A DNA stretch of 64,000 bases from Colimorpha_A sp900556615 (GTDB lineage: Bacteria; Bacillota; Clostridia; Oscillospirales; CAG-272). The stretch spans positions 155,364-219,363 of the forward strand of contig CAVBUH010000047.1 in NCBI GenBank assembly GCA_963598415.1, written 5' to 3'. Below are positions 1 through 8,228 of this stretch, in pieces. The stretch's first letter is position 1; every line of letters starts with the position of its first letter. The position numbers and the translations under genes are program-made. Below the pieces are notes generated by a model, which was given only the letters and a program-made list of their open reading frames with translations, ran no database searches and had not been told where the DNA came from.

Positions 1-1905
1 TTCAAAAAAAGTCTGATTGTTTCGGCTTTGATACGTTTTTCGGACTTTATAAGCGAACAATTCTCAGAAAGCTTTTTCGGGTATCTGCTCTGCGGCAATT
101 ACCGCAGGGAGAGCGGAAGCATTACAGAGCTTATCTCTGAGAGGCTGCGCTTGAAACAAAGAATCTCCATTCCGTTTAAACGCTTTATGGCAAAAGCCTT
201 TGAAAAAAGCTTTATCCTCGGAAAGCTGAACCGGCTTCTGCATCAAATTCCGGATTTACAGATAAAAGCTGTGGGAGCATTCACTTTTTCTTTCGGACTC
301 TATATTTCGATCTCGTATTTGATACGGCGCTTTGCAATGAATCTTCCGGAAGCCGTTTTTTCAGAGCTATATCTCGGAATAGTCTGTGTCGCAATAGGCG
401 GAGCAATGAGTTCTTCGTCAAAGAAAATCTCATCTGCGATTTGTGAAAGTAAAATCCTCTCGTTTCTCCTTTTCTCCGTTCTCGGAATAAAAAAAGAAGC
501 TTTCCGCGGTTCTCACCGAATATACGGCCGAAACGATGCGGCATTTTTACTCGGTATCGCTATCGGCGCGCTTTCCGCATTTGTTTCACCGTTCATAATC
601 GTATGCGGCCTTTTTTTACTTATTCTTGCCTATGCCATTCTTACTGTTCCGGAATGCGGCGTGATTTGCATTATTCTCGCATTGCCTTTTCTCAGAACAA
701 TATACATCGCAATACTGTGCGCCTATGTCACTGCATGCTGGCTTCTTAAGCTTATGCGCGGTAAGAGAACGCTGGCAACAAATTCTCTTGATATCTCGGT
801 GCTTGCCTTTATGACAGTCATTTTTTTCGGAGGCGTAATTTCCGTCACTCCCGCCGAAAGCATGAGAACGGCGCTGCTCTATATCTGTCTAATGTCGGGA
901 TATTTTCTCGCCGTCAACCTCATAAGGACCTCTGAATGGTTTTATCGCTGTGTGAAGGCGCTTATTTTCTCGCTCGCCGTCACAACCTCAATCGGCGTAA
1001 TCGAATACGCCTTAGGACTCTCCCCCTTCAAATGGCTGGACACCTCGCTGTTCTCCTATATTCCGGGAAGAGCCGTTTCCCTCTTCGGAAATCCGAATGT
1101 CCTTGCGGAATTTATCATACTTACGCTTCCCTTTCTTCTTGTATTCCGCGCGGCTTCAGGCAAGGGAGATGCCGCTTTCGGTTTATCTCTCCTCTCTGTT
1201 ATCGCCATTCTTTGCCTTATCTTCACATGGTCCCGCGGAGGATGGCTTGCAGCGATAGCAGGAGGCATAATATTGCTTATGCTCTACAGCAAAAAAAATG
1301 TCGGATTTCTGATAGCATCCTTAGTCATCATACCTGCCGTTCCGGCATTTCTCCCCTCGTCCGTATCTGAACGTTTTCTCAGCTCCTTCAGTATTTCCGA
1401 TTCCTCTATCTCCTATCGAACGGGAATCTGGAACGGTGTCGACAGACTGCTTTCTGAATGCTTTGCCGGTGGAATCGGTATCGGAGAAAGCGCCTTTCGG
1501 AGAATTTATCCCCTCTTTTCTCTCAGCACAATCGAGGAAGCACCGCACACCCACAATCTTTATACACAAATTATGGTCTCGGTCGGAATCACAGGACTTG
1601 CGGTTTTCATTGCCGTCATGCTGATTTTCCTGCGTCACTTCGCTTCCTACTATTCTTCGGGAAAATATGATGAAAAACGCCTGCGATTGTCTTCGGCTGC
1701 CGGATTTACGGGAATCTGTGCAATTCTCATTCACGGTTTTACCGATTATGTGTGGTATAACAATCGGATTTTCCTTCTCTTCTGGCTTATACTCGGGCTG
1801 ACCTCCGCCGCCATAAGAACGGGTGTAAGAGAAAGAGTGTACAGAGAACCGGAGGGTATTTCCCTTGATCTCGATATCAAAAAGCTCTCCCGTCCCAAAA
1901 TATAA
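1..1905 (+). CDS. O-antigen ligase/polymerase-like integral membrane protein (5' end cut by window)
   Basis: The reading frame is open to the first base of the window, so the true start lies upstream; the first in-window start-like codon is TTG at 28. The protein is strongly hydrophobic with ten or more predicted membrane segments. It carries features of the Wzy_C/O-antigen ligase family: GNPNVLAEF and SRGGWLAAIAG motifs, then a periplasmic/extracellular loop with an HTHNLYTQ motif before the last membrane segments. Members ligate or polymerise lipid-linked glycan repeat units outside the membrane. In a Gram-positive this suggests capsular or other exopolysaccharide or wall glycopolymer assembly. 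The stop is 36 bp upstream of a DUF4330 gene, so the two may be co-transcribed. The substrate cannot be told from sequence. Confidence 0.75.
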   Translation, partial: FKKSLIVSALIRFSDFISEQFSESFFGYLLCGNYRRESGSITELISERLRLKQRISIPFKRFMAKAFEKSFILGKLNRLLHQIPDLQIKAVGAFTFSFGLYISISYLIRRFAMNLPEAVFSELYLGIVCVAIGGAMSSSSKKISSAICESKILSFLLFSVLGIKKEAFRGSHRIYGRNDAAFLLGIAIGALSAFVSPFIIVCGLFLLILAYAILTVPECGVICIILALPFLRTIYIAILCAYVTACWLLKLMRGKRTLATNSLDISVLAFMTVIFFGGVISVTPAESMRTALLYICLMSGYFLAVNLIRTSEWFYRCVKALIFSLAVTTSIGVIEYALGLSPFKWLDTSLFSYIPGRAVSLFGNPNVLAEFIILTLPFLLVFRAASGKGDAAFGLSLLSVIAILCLIFTWSRGGWLAAIAGGIILLMLYSKKNVGFLIASLVIIPAVPAFLPSSVSERFLSSFSISDSSISYRTGIWNGVDRLLSECFAGGIGIGESAFRRIYPLFSLSTIEEAPHTHNLYTQIMVSVGITGLAVFIAVMLIFLRHFASYYSSGKYDEKRLRLSSAAGFTGICAILIHGFTDYVWYNNRIFLLFWLILGLTSAAIRTGVRERVYREPEGISLDLDIKKLSRPKI

Positions 1906-1941
1906 CCTTAACAGGATTTCAGGAAAGGTATGGCGCACATT

Positions 1942-2451
1942 ATGAACAATAATCCATCCGAAAAAAAGAAATATGTTTTCAATTTTATAGATGTAATACT
2001 TATCATTCTTATTCTCGCCGCAGCTTCCGCTCTCGTATATTTTCTCAGGGAAAGAAAAATCGTAATATCAGATAAAGGAGAGACAACGGAAATAATCTAT
2101 AAGCTGGAAGTATCTCCGATGAGAGAGGAATTCCGAAATCTGGTGGAAATCGGAGATACTGTGACAGACTGTACTTATTTGTTATCCATCGGAGAGATAA
2201 CCGATGTTGCATACTCCCCCTGCATTTATACCGGATTCAACAAAGAGCTTGGCGAAACCGTTAAAAGTACTTATCCGGGAAAAATAACCATGACTGTTAC
2301 AATCAAAGCAGAAGCCAGAATTACCGATACAGGCTATACGGTAAACGGCAAAGAGCTTATTCTCGACGAAATGATCAGTTTTCGTGTGCCGGGTTATACC
2401 GGAAACGGAAAATGCGTATCGATTACCGTATCCGATAACGGGAATCAATAA
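1942..2451 (+). CDS. DUF4330-type membrane-anchored protein, copy 1
   Basis: About 169 residues. A short polar N-terminus ending in a FIDVILIILILAAAS-like segment gives one membrane anchor near residues 15-35; the rest is a beta-rich extracytoplasmic domain. The pattern FxxxDxxxI+LI followed by this domain resembles DUF4330. An ATG also exists at 1930, but it lies only one base after the AGGAAAGG ribosome binding site; ATG 1942 is 13 bases away and gives a more ordinary N-terminus. It sits between a Wzy-like protein and a second DUF4330 gene in the same orientation, so it may belong to a polysaccharide export or assembly unit. The function of the family is not known to me. Confidence 0.6.
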   Translation: MNNNPSEKKKYVFNFIDVILIILILAAASALVYFLRERKIVISDKGETTEIIYKLEVSPMREEFRNLVEIGDTVTDCTYLLSIGEITDVAYSPCIYTGFNKELGETVKSTYPGKITMTVTIKAEARITDTGYTVNGKELILDEMISFRVPGYTGNGKCVSITVSDNGNQ

Positions 2452-2478
2452 AGTCTCCCCCGGAAAGGAAAGATAAAA

Positions 2479-2967
2479 ATGAACCAAAAAGCTGGAAAAA
2501 ACAGGCGCACACGTTTTTCAATAATCGATTTTGTCATAATTCTTATGCTCCTTGCATGCATAGTCGGAGCTGTCATGCGTTACAATATAGCGGAAAGCCT
2601 CTTCTCCAAAACGGTTACCCAAGAAATGACGGTAAATTTTATTGCAGAAGCCCTTACGGAAAACAAAGCTTCCGCTTTTAACGAAAACGCGGTATTTTAT
2701 TCAGGAAACGATTCCTTCGGTAAGCTTATATCTGTAAATTCCTCCCCTGCAATCGGTTATTATGAAAATGCAGAGGGAATATACACGGAATATGAAAAAG
2801 AAGGGCTTTATGATATCTCTGGAAGCTTTGTCTGCGAATTGGTTCGCTCTGACAGCGGATATTTACTCAATGGAAAAACCTATATTGCTCCCGGCTCTGT
2901 CTTTACCCTGAAATCCGGCGGAGCTGCCGTTTCTGTTTTGATTACGGCGCTTGAACCCGCGGAATGA
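2479..2967 (+). CDS. DUF4330-type membrane-anchored protein, copy 2
   Basis: 162 residues with the same plan as the preceding gene: a basic N-terminus, an FSIIDFVIILMLLACIVGAV anchor at about residues 14-33, then a small beta-rich extracytoplasmic domain containing a GYLLNGKTYI-like stretch that matches GYTVNGKELI in copy 1. The gene starts 27 bp after copy 1 with a GGAAAGGAAAG ribosome binding site, so the pair looks like an old tandem duplication in one operon. Overall identity to copy 1 is low by eye. The role is unknown; the neighbouring Wzy-like gene suggests envelope glycan work. Confidence 0.55.
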   Translation: MNQKAGKNRRTRFSIIDFVIILMLLACIVGAVMRYNIAESLFSKTVTQEMTVNFIAEALTENKASAFNENAVFYSGNDSFGKLISVNSSPAIGYYENAEGIYTEYEKEGLYDISGSFVCELVRSDSGYLLNGKTYIAPGSVFTLKSGGAAVSVLITALEPAE

Positions 2968-3041
2968 CGGTCTAAATTTTACATTTAAGCCCTGATATTT
3001 CAGCGTACTCTGATTGAAAGATAAAAATATTCTAAAAACAC

Positions 3042-3070
3042 TTGATTTTATAAAAGAAATTTGCTATAAT
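3042..3070 (+). promoter_or_regulatory. Sigma-A promoter of ptsH
   Basis: TTGATT at 3042-3047 and TATAAT at 3065-3070 with a 17-base spacer, followed by an AGGAG site at 3102-3106 eight bases before the ptsH ATG. Confidence 0.75.
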
Positions 3071-3114
3071 AGAATATGTAATGTAAACAATATTTTACGA
3101 CAGGAGTTAAAATA

Positions 3115-3378
3115 ATGATTTCACGCGATGTAACAATACAAAATAACGTCGGTCTTCATGCAAGACCTGCTACCTTCTTTATCCAGAAGGCTAACTCCTA
3201 TAAATCATCTATATGGGTGGAAAAGGGCGATCGGCGCGTAAATGCGAAGTCTTTACTTGGCGTCCTTTCGCTCGGAATCGTCAAAGGAATGACGGTAACG
3301 CTTATTGCCGACGGCGCTGACGAAGCTGAGGCACTTGAGGGACTTTCCGAGCTCATCGCAACCGGCTTTGAGGACTGA
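3115..3378 (+). CDS. ptsH: HPr phosphocarrier protein
   Basis: 87 residues, the normal size of HPr. The active-site motif GLHARPA holds the histidine phosphorylated by enzyme I, and NAKSLLGVLSLGI holds the regulatory serine phosphorylated by HPr kinase in Firmicutes. Because the histidine is present it is HPr and not the Crh paralogue, where that residue is replaced. In the cytoplasm it passes phosphate from PEP to sugar-specific EII proteins, and as HPr-Ser-P it is the CcpA corepressor. It is a monocistron: it has its own promoter and a strong terminator directly after it. No ptsI lies nearby. Confidence 0.93.
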   Translation: MISRDVTIQNNVGLHARPATFFIQKANSYKSSIWVEKGDRRVNAKSLLGVLSLGIVKGMTVTLIADGADEAEALEGLSELIATGFED

Positions 3379-3400
3379 ACAGCATAACCGTAATAGAACA

Positions 3401-3446
3401 AAGCGGGCAGACAATTCCTCGTCAGAAGGAGTCTGCCCGCTTTTCG
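3401..3446 (+). terminator. Rho-independent terminator after ptsH
   Basis: Perfect 12-bp stem AAGCGGGCAGAC (3401-3412) with GTCTGCCCGCTT (3431-3442) followed by T residues. Confidence 0.85.
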
Positions 3447-3503
3447 ATAAGCCGGTTCATGCCTGCAGCAGAAAATCAGCGACGATTTGTGGGGAATAGA
3501 AAA

Positions 3504-5324
3504 ATGACAGGTGGAATGACCGCAATAGAAAAATTAAGAGAGAAAGCCTCAAGACTTCCTCCCTGCCCAGGCGTATATCTGATGAAGAACGGCGCAGGGC
3601 AAATTATCTATATCGGAAAATCAAAAGTACTGCATAACAGGGTTCTCTCTTATTTTACCGACATGGATCGCCATACCGTAAAAACCGCAAAGCTGGTAAG
3701 TCAGATAGCCGATTTTGACGTAATGCTCACTTCAACCGAAATAGAAGCGCTTGCTCTTGAAAACCGTCTGATCAAGCTTCACACTCCGAAATTTAATATT
3801 AAACTCAAGGATGGAAAGAGCTACCCCTATATCAAACTTACCGTAAACGAAGAATATCCGCGCATCCTCGTTGTAAGAAAACGTCTTGCCGACGGTGCAA
3901 AATATTTTGGTCCGTATTCCGGCACCGGAATTGCTTATATGATAGTAAATACCGTCAGAAAAGCATTCGGCATTCCCGACTGTAAAAAAAATTTCCCCAG
4001 GGATATCGGAAAAACACGTCCCTGCCTGAATTATCAGATCGGTCTTTGCGCAGGAGTATGCACGGGAGGTATTACGCAAGAGGAGTACCGGAAAATGTTC
4101 GCCGATATCGCTTCTTTTCTCGGCGGATCCTTTTCGGAGGTAAAAAAATCGTTGACAGAACAAATGGAATATGCGTCGGAAAATCTGATGTTCGAGGTCG
4201 CCGCTCTCTGCCGTGACAGAATTCACTGTCTGTCAAAGCTCTGGGAAAAACAGAAAGTAATCGCCGCTCCTTATGTGGAACAGGACATAATCGCCGTATA
4301 TTCTGACGAAACCTGTTCCTGTCTTACCGTTTTCTATGTGCGGGGCGGCGCGGTTACAGATCGTGAAAGCTTTATTTTCGGAGCCGACCGCATTGTCGAC
4401 GACGACGCCGTATCCTCGTTTTTATATGAGCTTTACCATGTAAGGGAATATATTCCGAAAGAAATACTTCTTGACTTTCCTCTCGGAGAGGAAAGCCGGG
4501 AATCTCTCGCTGAAATGCTGAAGCTTAAGGCCGGCTTCAAAGTCAACATCAGATTCCCCGAAAAAGGCAGTTTAAAAGCACTCTGTGCTATGGTAAGAGA
4601 AAATGCAAAGGAATATGCCGCACAGTATAATGCTGAAGCCGAAAAGCAGAATGACGCTCTTGTCCGCATTGCACAGTTGCTCCGTCTTGAGGTAGTTCCC
4701 GAACGGATCGAGGCATATGATATATCCAACTACGGCAACGAAAATATTACCGCCGGAAAAATTTCCATAGTAAACGGAAGGTTCGACAAGAGCGCCTACC
4801 GAACATACAAAATCGCTTCCTCCGGCGGTCAGGATGACTATGCTTCGATGCGCGAAGCAATTTCAAGAAGATTGTCTCATCCGGAGGATGAATATCCCGA
4901 TTTGATCCTGCTCGACGGAGGAAGAACGCATGTATCGGTAATACGGCAGCTTCTCTCCGAAATAAATCTGTATATACCGGTATTCGGCATGGTAAAAGAC
5001 GAATATCACAAGACACGTGCTCTTACCGATGACAGGAATGAAATCAGTATCGCCAAAGAGCAGCCGGTTTTTCTCCTGATATACAAAATACAAGAGGAAG
5101 TACACCGATATACCGTTGCCAGAATGACGGGGGCAAAACGAAAAACCTTGAAGACCTCATCTCTTGAAGCGATAAAAGGCATAGGACCTTCAAAAGCGAA
5201 AGCCCTGCTCTCCGCATTCAAAGGGCTATCCGGTGTTTCATCGGCAGTCTATGACGATCTGATTTCTGTCAAAGGAATTACCGAAAAAGACGCCGAAAAT
5301 ATTTTGAATTATTTCAAAAAATGA
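3504..5324 (+). CDS. uvrC: Excinuclease ABC subunit C
   Basis: About 606 residues, standard for UvrC. In order: an N-terminal GIY-YIG nuclease domain (PGVYLMK ... IIYIGKSK) that makes the 3' incision; a Cys-containing linker (CLNYQIGLCAGVC); a UVR helix pair for UvrB contact; the UvrC homology domain with an RNase H-like fold (EAYDISNYG, DLILLDGG) for the 5' incision; and C-terminal helix-hairpin-helix motifs (IKGIGPSKAKALL). It acts with UvrA/UvrB in nucleotide excision repair. The open frame extends to ATG 3459 inside the ptsH terminator region; ATG 3504 has a TGTGGGGA site nine bases upstream and is preferred. A TTAA-bounded repeat follows directly. Confidence 0.93.
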   Translation: MTGGMTAIEKLREKASRLPPCPGVYLMKNGAGQIIYIGKSKVLHNRVLSYFTDMDRHTVKTAKLVSQIADFDVMLTSTEIEALALENRLIKLHTPKFNIKLKDGKSYPYIKLTVNEEYPRILVVRKRLADGAKYFGPYSGTGIAYMIVNTVRKAFGIPDCKKNFPRDIGKTRPCLNYQIGLCAGVCTGGITQEEYRKMFADIASFLGGSFSEVKKSLTEQMEYASENLMFEVAALCRDRIHCLSKLWEKQKVIAAPYVEQDIIAVYSDETCSCLTVFYVRGGAVTDRESFIFGADRIVDDDAVSSFLYELYHVREYIPKEILLDFPLGEESRESLAEMLKLKAGFKVNIRFPEKGSLKALCAMVRENAKEYAAQYNAEAEKQNDALVRIAQLLRLEVVPERIEAYDISNYGNENITAGKISIVNGRFDKSAYRTYKIASSGGQDDYASMREAISRRLSHPEDEYPDLILLDGGRTHVSVIRQLLSEINLYIPVFGMVKDEYHKTRALTDDRNEISIAKEQPVFLLIYKIQEEVHRYTVARMTGAKRKTLKTSSLEAIKGIGPSKAKALLSAFKGLSGVSSAVYDDLISVKGITEKDAENILNYFKK

Positions 5325-5329
5325 ATACA

Positions 5330-5509
5330 TTAAGGCAACACCGCACAATGATTGTTGTGCAGTTGCGCCGCCGGATTTTTCGTCAGACAATACAAATTGA
5401 GGAGGCAAGAGTGACTCCTCTGCCGACGAAATTTGTGAAGGTTGACGGAAAAGCTGCAAGCAAATACGCAATAAAGGCGTTAGCTGCGTCCCCCGCGGTA
5501 TGGCCTTAA
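5330..5509 (+). repeat. TTAA-bounded palindromic repeat, copy 1 (forward)
   Basis: First of six copies of a roughly 175-bp element. The ends are TTAAGGCAACACCGC and GCGGTATGGCCTTAA. Inside are a GCACAATGATTGTTGTGC hairpin, a GAGGAG...CTCCTC hairpin nested in TTTCGTC...GACGAAA, and a GCGCAATAAAGGCGTTAGC-type block near the right end. It fills the uvrC-rsmD gap. Small open frames in it are shared between copies but look like shadows of the repeat, not genes. Confidence 0.85.
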
Positions 5510-5565
5510 ATTATAAATTAAATAAGGAGGCTTTCATACCCGAAAGCTGCGGTAAAAATCAGATT

Positions 5566-6117
5566 ATGAGAATCATCACAGGAACAGCAAGAGGAACCAG
5601 ACTGGAAACACTGGAAGGAGAAACAACCCGTCCCACCTCAGAGCGTACAAAAGAAGCGGTTTTCAGTATGCTTCAATTTGATATCGAGGGAAAAAACGTT
5701 CTTGATCTTTTCGGAGGCTCCGGTCAGCTCGCCCTTGAAGCATTAAGCCGAGGCGCTGTCAGCGCTTATATAACGGATTCGGATCAGGCAGCCTGCGAAA
5801 TAATAAAAAGAAACGCAAAAAAAACCCGCCTGTTTGAAAAAACAAAAGTTCTTTGCTGTGACTATAAATCAGTAATAAAAAATCTTTCCGGACGGGAAAA
5901 ATTCGGAATTGTCTTTCTTGATCCTCCTTATAAAAGTAATTTTATTACCGATGCTTTACAGCGTCTCACAGAAGCAAACCTTATCTCCGACGGAGGCTTT
6001 GTTATCTGTGAAAGCGATGTCACGGCTCCTTTTTCTTACCCTGGATTTGCCCTCCAAAAACATGCTAAATACGGAAAGGCTTTTATAACCATACTCAGAA
6101 AGGAATGCCAATCATGA
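5566..6117 (+). CDS. rsmD: 16S rRNA (guanine966-N2)-methyltransferase
   Basis: About 183 residues starting MRIITGTARG, the usual RsmD N-terminus. The SAM-binding motif I is VLDLFGGSGQLALEALSRGA and the catalytic motif is FLDPPY. It methylates G966 of 16S rRNA during 30S assembly. ATG 5566 has no good ribosome binding site. The only strong one, AAGGAGG at 5524-5530, lies 35 bases upstream and is 5 bases from an in-frame ATA at 5536, which would add ten residues. The frame stays open upstream into the repeat. The TGA overlaps the coaD ATG (ATGA), a common rsmD-coaD coupling. Confidence 0.9.
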   Translation: MRIITGTARGTRLETLEGETTRPTSERTKEAVFSMLQFDIEGKNVLDLFGGSGQLALEALSRGAVSAYITDSDQAACEIIKRNAKKTRLFEKTKVLCCDYKSVIKNLSGREKFGIVFLDPPYKSNFITDALQRLTEANLISDGGFVICESDVTAPFSYPGFALQKHAKYGKAFITILRKECQS

Positions 6118-6596
6118 GAACAAAAGCTTTAGTCTCCGGCAGCTTTGATCCTGTAACAGTCGGTCATACAGATTTAATACAGCGTGCTGCGAAAATGTTT
6201 GACGAAGTATACGCCGTTGTATTCAACAATACTGAAAAAAGCTATCTTTTTACACTTCAAGACAGAAAACAAATGCTGGAGCTATCCTGTTCTGATCTGC
6301 CGAATGTAAAAATAGACACTTTCGACGGATTGCTTGCCGATTATACCGCCGCCAACGGAATAACCGTGATAGTACGAGGCGTCCGGGATGCCTCAGATGC
6401 CTCCTATGAGATGATGCTCGCCACGATAAACAGAAAACTCGGCAATTCACCTGATACCGTTTTTCTTCCTTCAAAACCGGAATTTGCCCATATTTCTTCC
6501 TCCTATGTACGCGACATGATAAAATACCGTCAGCCACTCACCGGTATTATTCCCGATAAAGCGACAAATTTTATCTCGAATTTATTTCCTCAATAA
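6114..6596 (+). CDS. coaD: Phosphopantetheine adenylyltransferase
   Basis: 160 residues, normal size. The nucleotidyltransferase motif GSFDPVTVGH is near the N-terminus, VIVRGVRD follows in the middle, and ISSSYVRD is the second ATP-binding motif. It transfers AMP from ATP to 4'-phosphopantetheine to make dephospho-CoA in coenzyme A synthesis. An ATG lies 9 bases upstream at 6105, but ATG 6114 overlaps the rsmD stop as ATGA and has an AAAGG site about ten bases away. A terminator follows before the dcw cluster, so rsmD-coaD forms a two-gene unit. Confidence 0.93.
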   Translation: MRTKALVSGSFDPVTVGHTDLIQRAAKMFDEVYAVVFNNTEKSYLFTLQDRKQMLELSCSDLPNVKIDTFDGLLADYTAANGITVIVRGVRDASDASYEMMLATINRKLGNSPDTVFLPSKPEFAHISSSYVRDMIKYRQPLTGIIPDKATNFISNLFPQ

Positions 6597-6633
6597 TCCG
6601 TTTTTTGACAAAAATAAACATAATTTTCCAACG

Positions 6634-6677
6634 TTCGCCGTTTTGTTCTCTTTGAGTTCCAAGACGGCGAATTTTTG
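6634..6677 (+). terminator. Terminator after coaD
   Basis: Stem TTCGCCGT (6634-6641) with ACGGCGAA (6664-6671), extendable through a mismatch by pairing TTTG with CAAG, followed by TTTTT. Confidence 0.7.
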
Positions 6678-6730
6678 TTCTTATTGACATTAAATTTCTT
6701 ATCAGAAGGAAAAATATCGGACGTTTCATA

Positions 6731-6759
6731 TTGAAAAAAAAGATAAATTGGGCTATAAT
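6731..6759 (+). promoter_or_regulatory. Sigma-A promoter of the dcw cluster (Pmra)
   Basis: TTGAAA at 6731-6736 and TATAAT at 6754-6759, 17-base spacer. The predicted start of transcription (about 6766) is at the first MraZ operator repeat. Confidence 0.8.
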
Positions 6760-6766
6760 ATTCATG

Positions 6767-6796
6767 TAAGTGGCGGAAAGTGGATGAAAGTGGTTG
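6767..6796 (+). promoter_or_regulatory. MraZ operator: three 10-bp direct repeats
   Basis: Three phased boxes with a 10-bp period: AAGTGG at 6768 (preceded by T in place of the first A), AAAGTGG at 6777 and AAAGTGG at 6787, each followed by three variable bases. AAAGTGN-type repeats upstream of mraZ are the known binding sites of the MraZ regulator. Here they overlap the predicted transcription start and early leader, so binding would fit repression by roadblock. This is inference from spacing. Confidence 0.75.
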
Positions 6797-6857
6797 ATTT
6801 TTAGCAAATATTTCATCCGTTCCCTCTGAATTCCATTTTCATGACGGAGGAAAGCAT

Positions 6858-7277
6858 ATGTTCTGCGGCGAATACAGTCACAATCTTGACGCCAAAAAAC
6901 GGATAATTCTTCCGTCAAAGCTCCGGGAACAGCTTGGAGAAAATGTTGTCATGACCAAAAGCGTTGATCCATGCGTTGCTCTCTACCCGATAGAACGTTG
7001 GAATACCTTCACGGCAAGACTTGATTCTCTTCCCGACATAGAAACCCGACAGGTAAAGCGTTTTCTCTATTCCGCTGCCTTCGAAACCTCAGTAGATGCT
7101 CAGGGACGTATCCTTATCGCCCCCAATCTTTGTGATTATGCCTCTCTCTGCAAAAGCGTAAAGGTCATTGGAGTCGGAGATCATATCGAAATATGGGACG
7201 AAAAGCTCTGGAGCAACGAAAATTCCTCTGAGAACACCGCTGATATTGCCAATATTCTGATAAAACTCGGGTTCTGA
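6858..7277 (+). CDS. mraZ: MraZ division/cell-wall cluster regulator
   Basis: 139 residues with two tandem AbrB-like SpoVT domains: the first starts MFCGEYSHNLDAKKRIILPSK, the second around SVDAQGRILIAP. MraZ forms a ring-shaped oligomer on the nucleoid and autoregulates the dcw operon through direct repeats, which are present upstream. The ribosome binding site GGAGG is at 6845-6849. It is the first gene of the cluster and is 2 bp from rsmH, so it is translated with it. No catalytic activity is expected. Confidence 0.93.
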   Translation: MFCGEYSHNLDAKKRIILPSKLREQLGENVVMTKSVDPCVALYPIERWNTFTARLDSLPDIETRQVKRFLYSAAFETSVDAQGRILIAPNLCDYASLCKSVKVIGVGDHIEIWDEKLWSNENSSENTADIANILIKLGF

Positions 7278-7279
7278 CA

Positions 7280-8212
7280 ATGAAAAATAAATTTGAGCAT
7301 TATTCCGTAATGCTGAACGAATGCATTAACGGACTTAATATAAAACCGGACGGACTATATATCGATTGTACTGCTGGGGGCGGAGGACATAGCTTCGAAA
7401 TTGCAAAACGGCTTAACAGCTCCGGCAAGCTGATCGCAATCGACAGAGATCCCGAAGCCATTTCTGCGGTAAAAGAAAGACTTGATTCTTTTTCCGACAG
7501 ATCAGAAATTGTAAATGATAACTTCTCAAATCTGCCAAGCATTTTAAACGGCAGAAGTGCGGACGGAGTTCTGATTGATCTCGGTGTCTCCTCCTATCAG
7601 CTCGATACGGCAAGCAGGGGGTTCTCTTACAGAAACGATGCTCCGCTCGACATGAGAATGAATCCCACGGATCCCGTCAATGCAAAAGATATCGTAAACT
7701 CCTACTCCGAGGAAGCGCTTGCGAATATCATTTTTAAATACGGAGAGGAAAAATTCTCCCGAAGAATCGCTTCCGCAATAGTCAGACAGCGCAAGCTTAA
7801 GCCAATCGAAAGCACCCTTGAGCTTGCAAACATTATCGCAGAAGCAATTCCTGTAAAATTTCGGGAAAAAGGTTCAAATCCCGCCAAAAGAACATTCCAG
7901 GCAATCCGCATTGAAGTCAATCACGAGCTTGATATAATAGTCCCGACGGTAAAAGCAATTGCACAAGCATTGAAGCCGGGCGGCAGAATGGCAATCATTA
8001 CTTTTCACTCTCTTGAAGACAGACTTGTTAAACAAACGATGAACGAGCTTTCCAAAGGTTGTATCTGTCCACCGGAATTACCGGTATGTGTCTGCGGAAA
8101 GAAACCGATTATAAAGCTTATCACTAAAAAACCACTCCTGCCTTCCGAAAAGGAGCTTTCCGAAAACAAAAGATCGCACAGTGCAAAGCTGCGTATCGCC
8201 GAAAAAATTTAG
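7280..8212 (+). CDS. rsmH: 16S rRNA (cytosine1402-N4)-methyltransferase
   Basis: 310 residues, typical for RsmH/MraW. It starts with the HYSVMLNECI motif and has the SAM-binding YIDCTAGGGGHS. Downstream are LDLGVSSYQLD-like, RGFSYRNDAPLDMRM and the FHSLEDRLVK motif near the C-terminus. It methylates the base of C1402 in the 30S decoding centre. It is second in the dcw cluster as in most bacteria. A Cys-containing insert (CICPPELPVCVCGKK) close to the C-terminus is common in Firmicute members. Confidence 0.95.
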   Translation: MKNKFEHYSVMLNECINGLNIKPDGLYIDCTAGGGGHSFEIAKRLNSSGKLIAIDRDPEAISAVKERLDSFSDRSEIVNDNFSNLPSILNGRSADGVLIDLGVSSYQLDTASRGFSYRNDAPLDMRMNPTDPVNAKDIVNSYSEEALANIIFKYGEEKFSRRIASAIVRQRKLKPIESTLELANIIAEAIPVKFREKGSNPAKRTFQAIRIEVNHELDIIVPTVKAIAQALKPGGRMAIITFHSLEDRLVKQTMNELSKGCICPPELPVCVCGKKPIIKLITKKPLLPSEKELSENKRSHSAKLRIAEKI

Positions 8213-8228
8213 AACAAGGGGAAACGAG

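Noticed and set aside
5321..5509. Small open frames inside the repeat copies (also near 12.85, 20.6, 45.0 and 50.2 kb) with related protein sequence
   Set aside because: Their similarity comes from the shared repeat; frames shift between copies and there is no ribosome binding site. They are the kind of spurious protein often annotated in gut Firmicutes.
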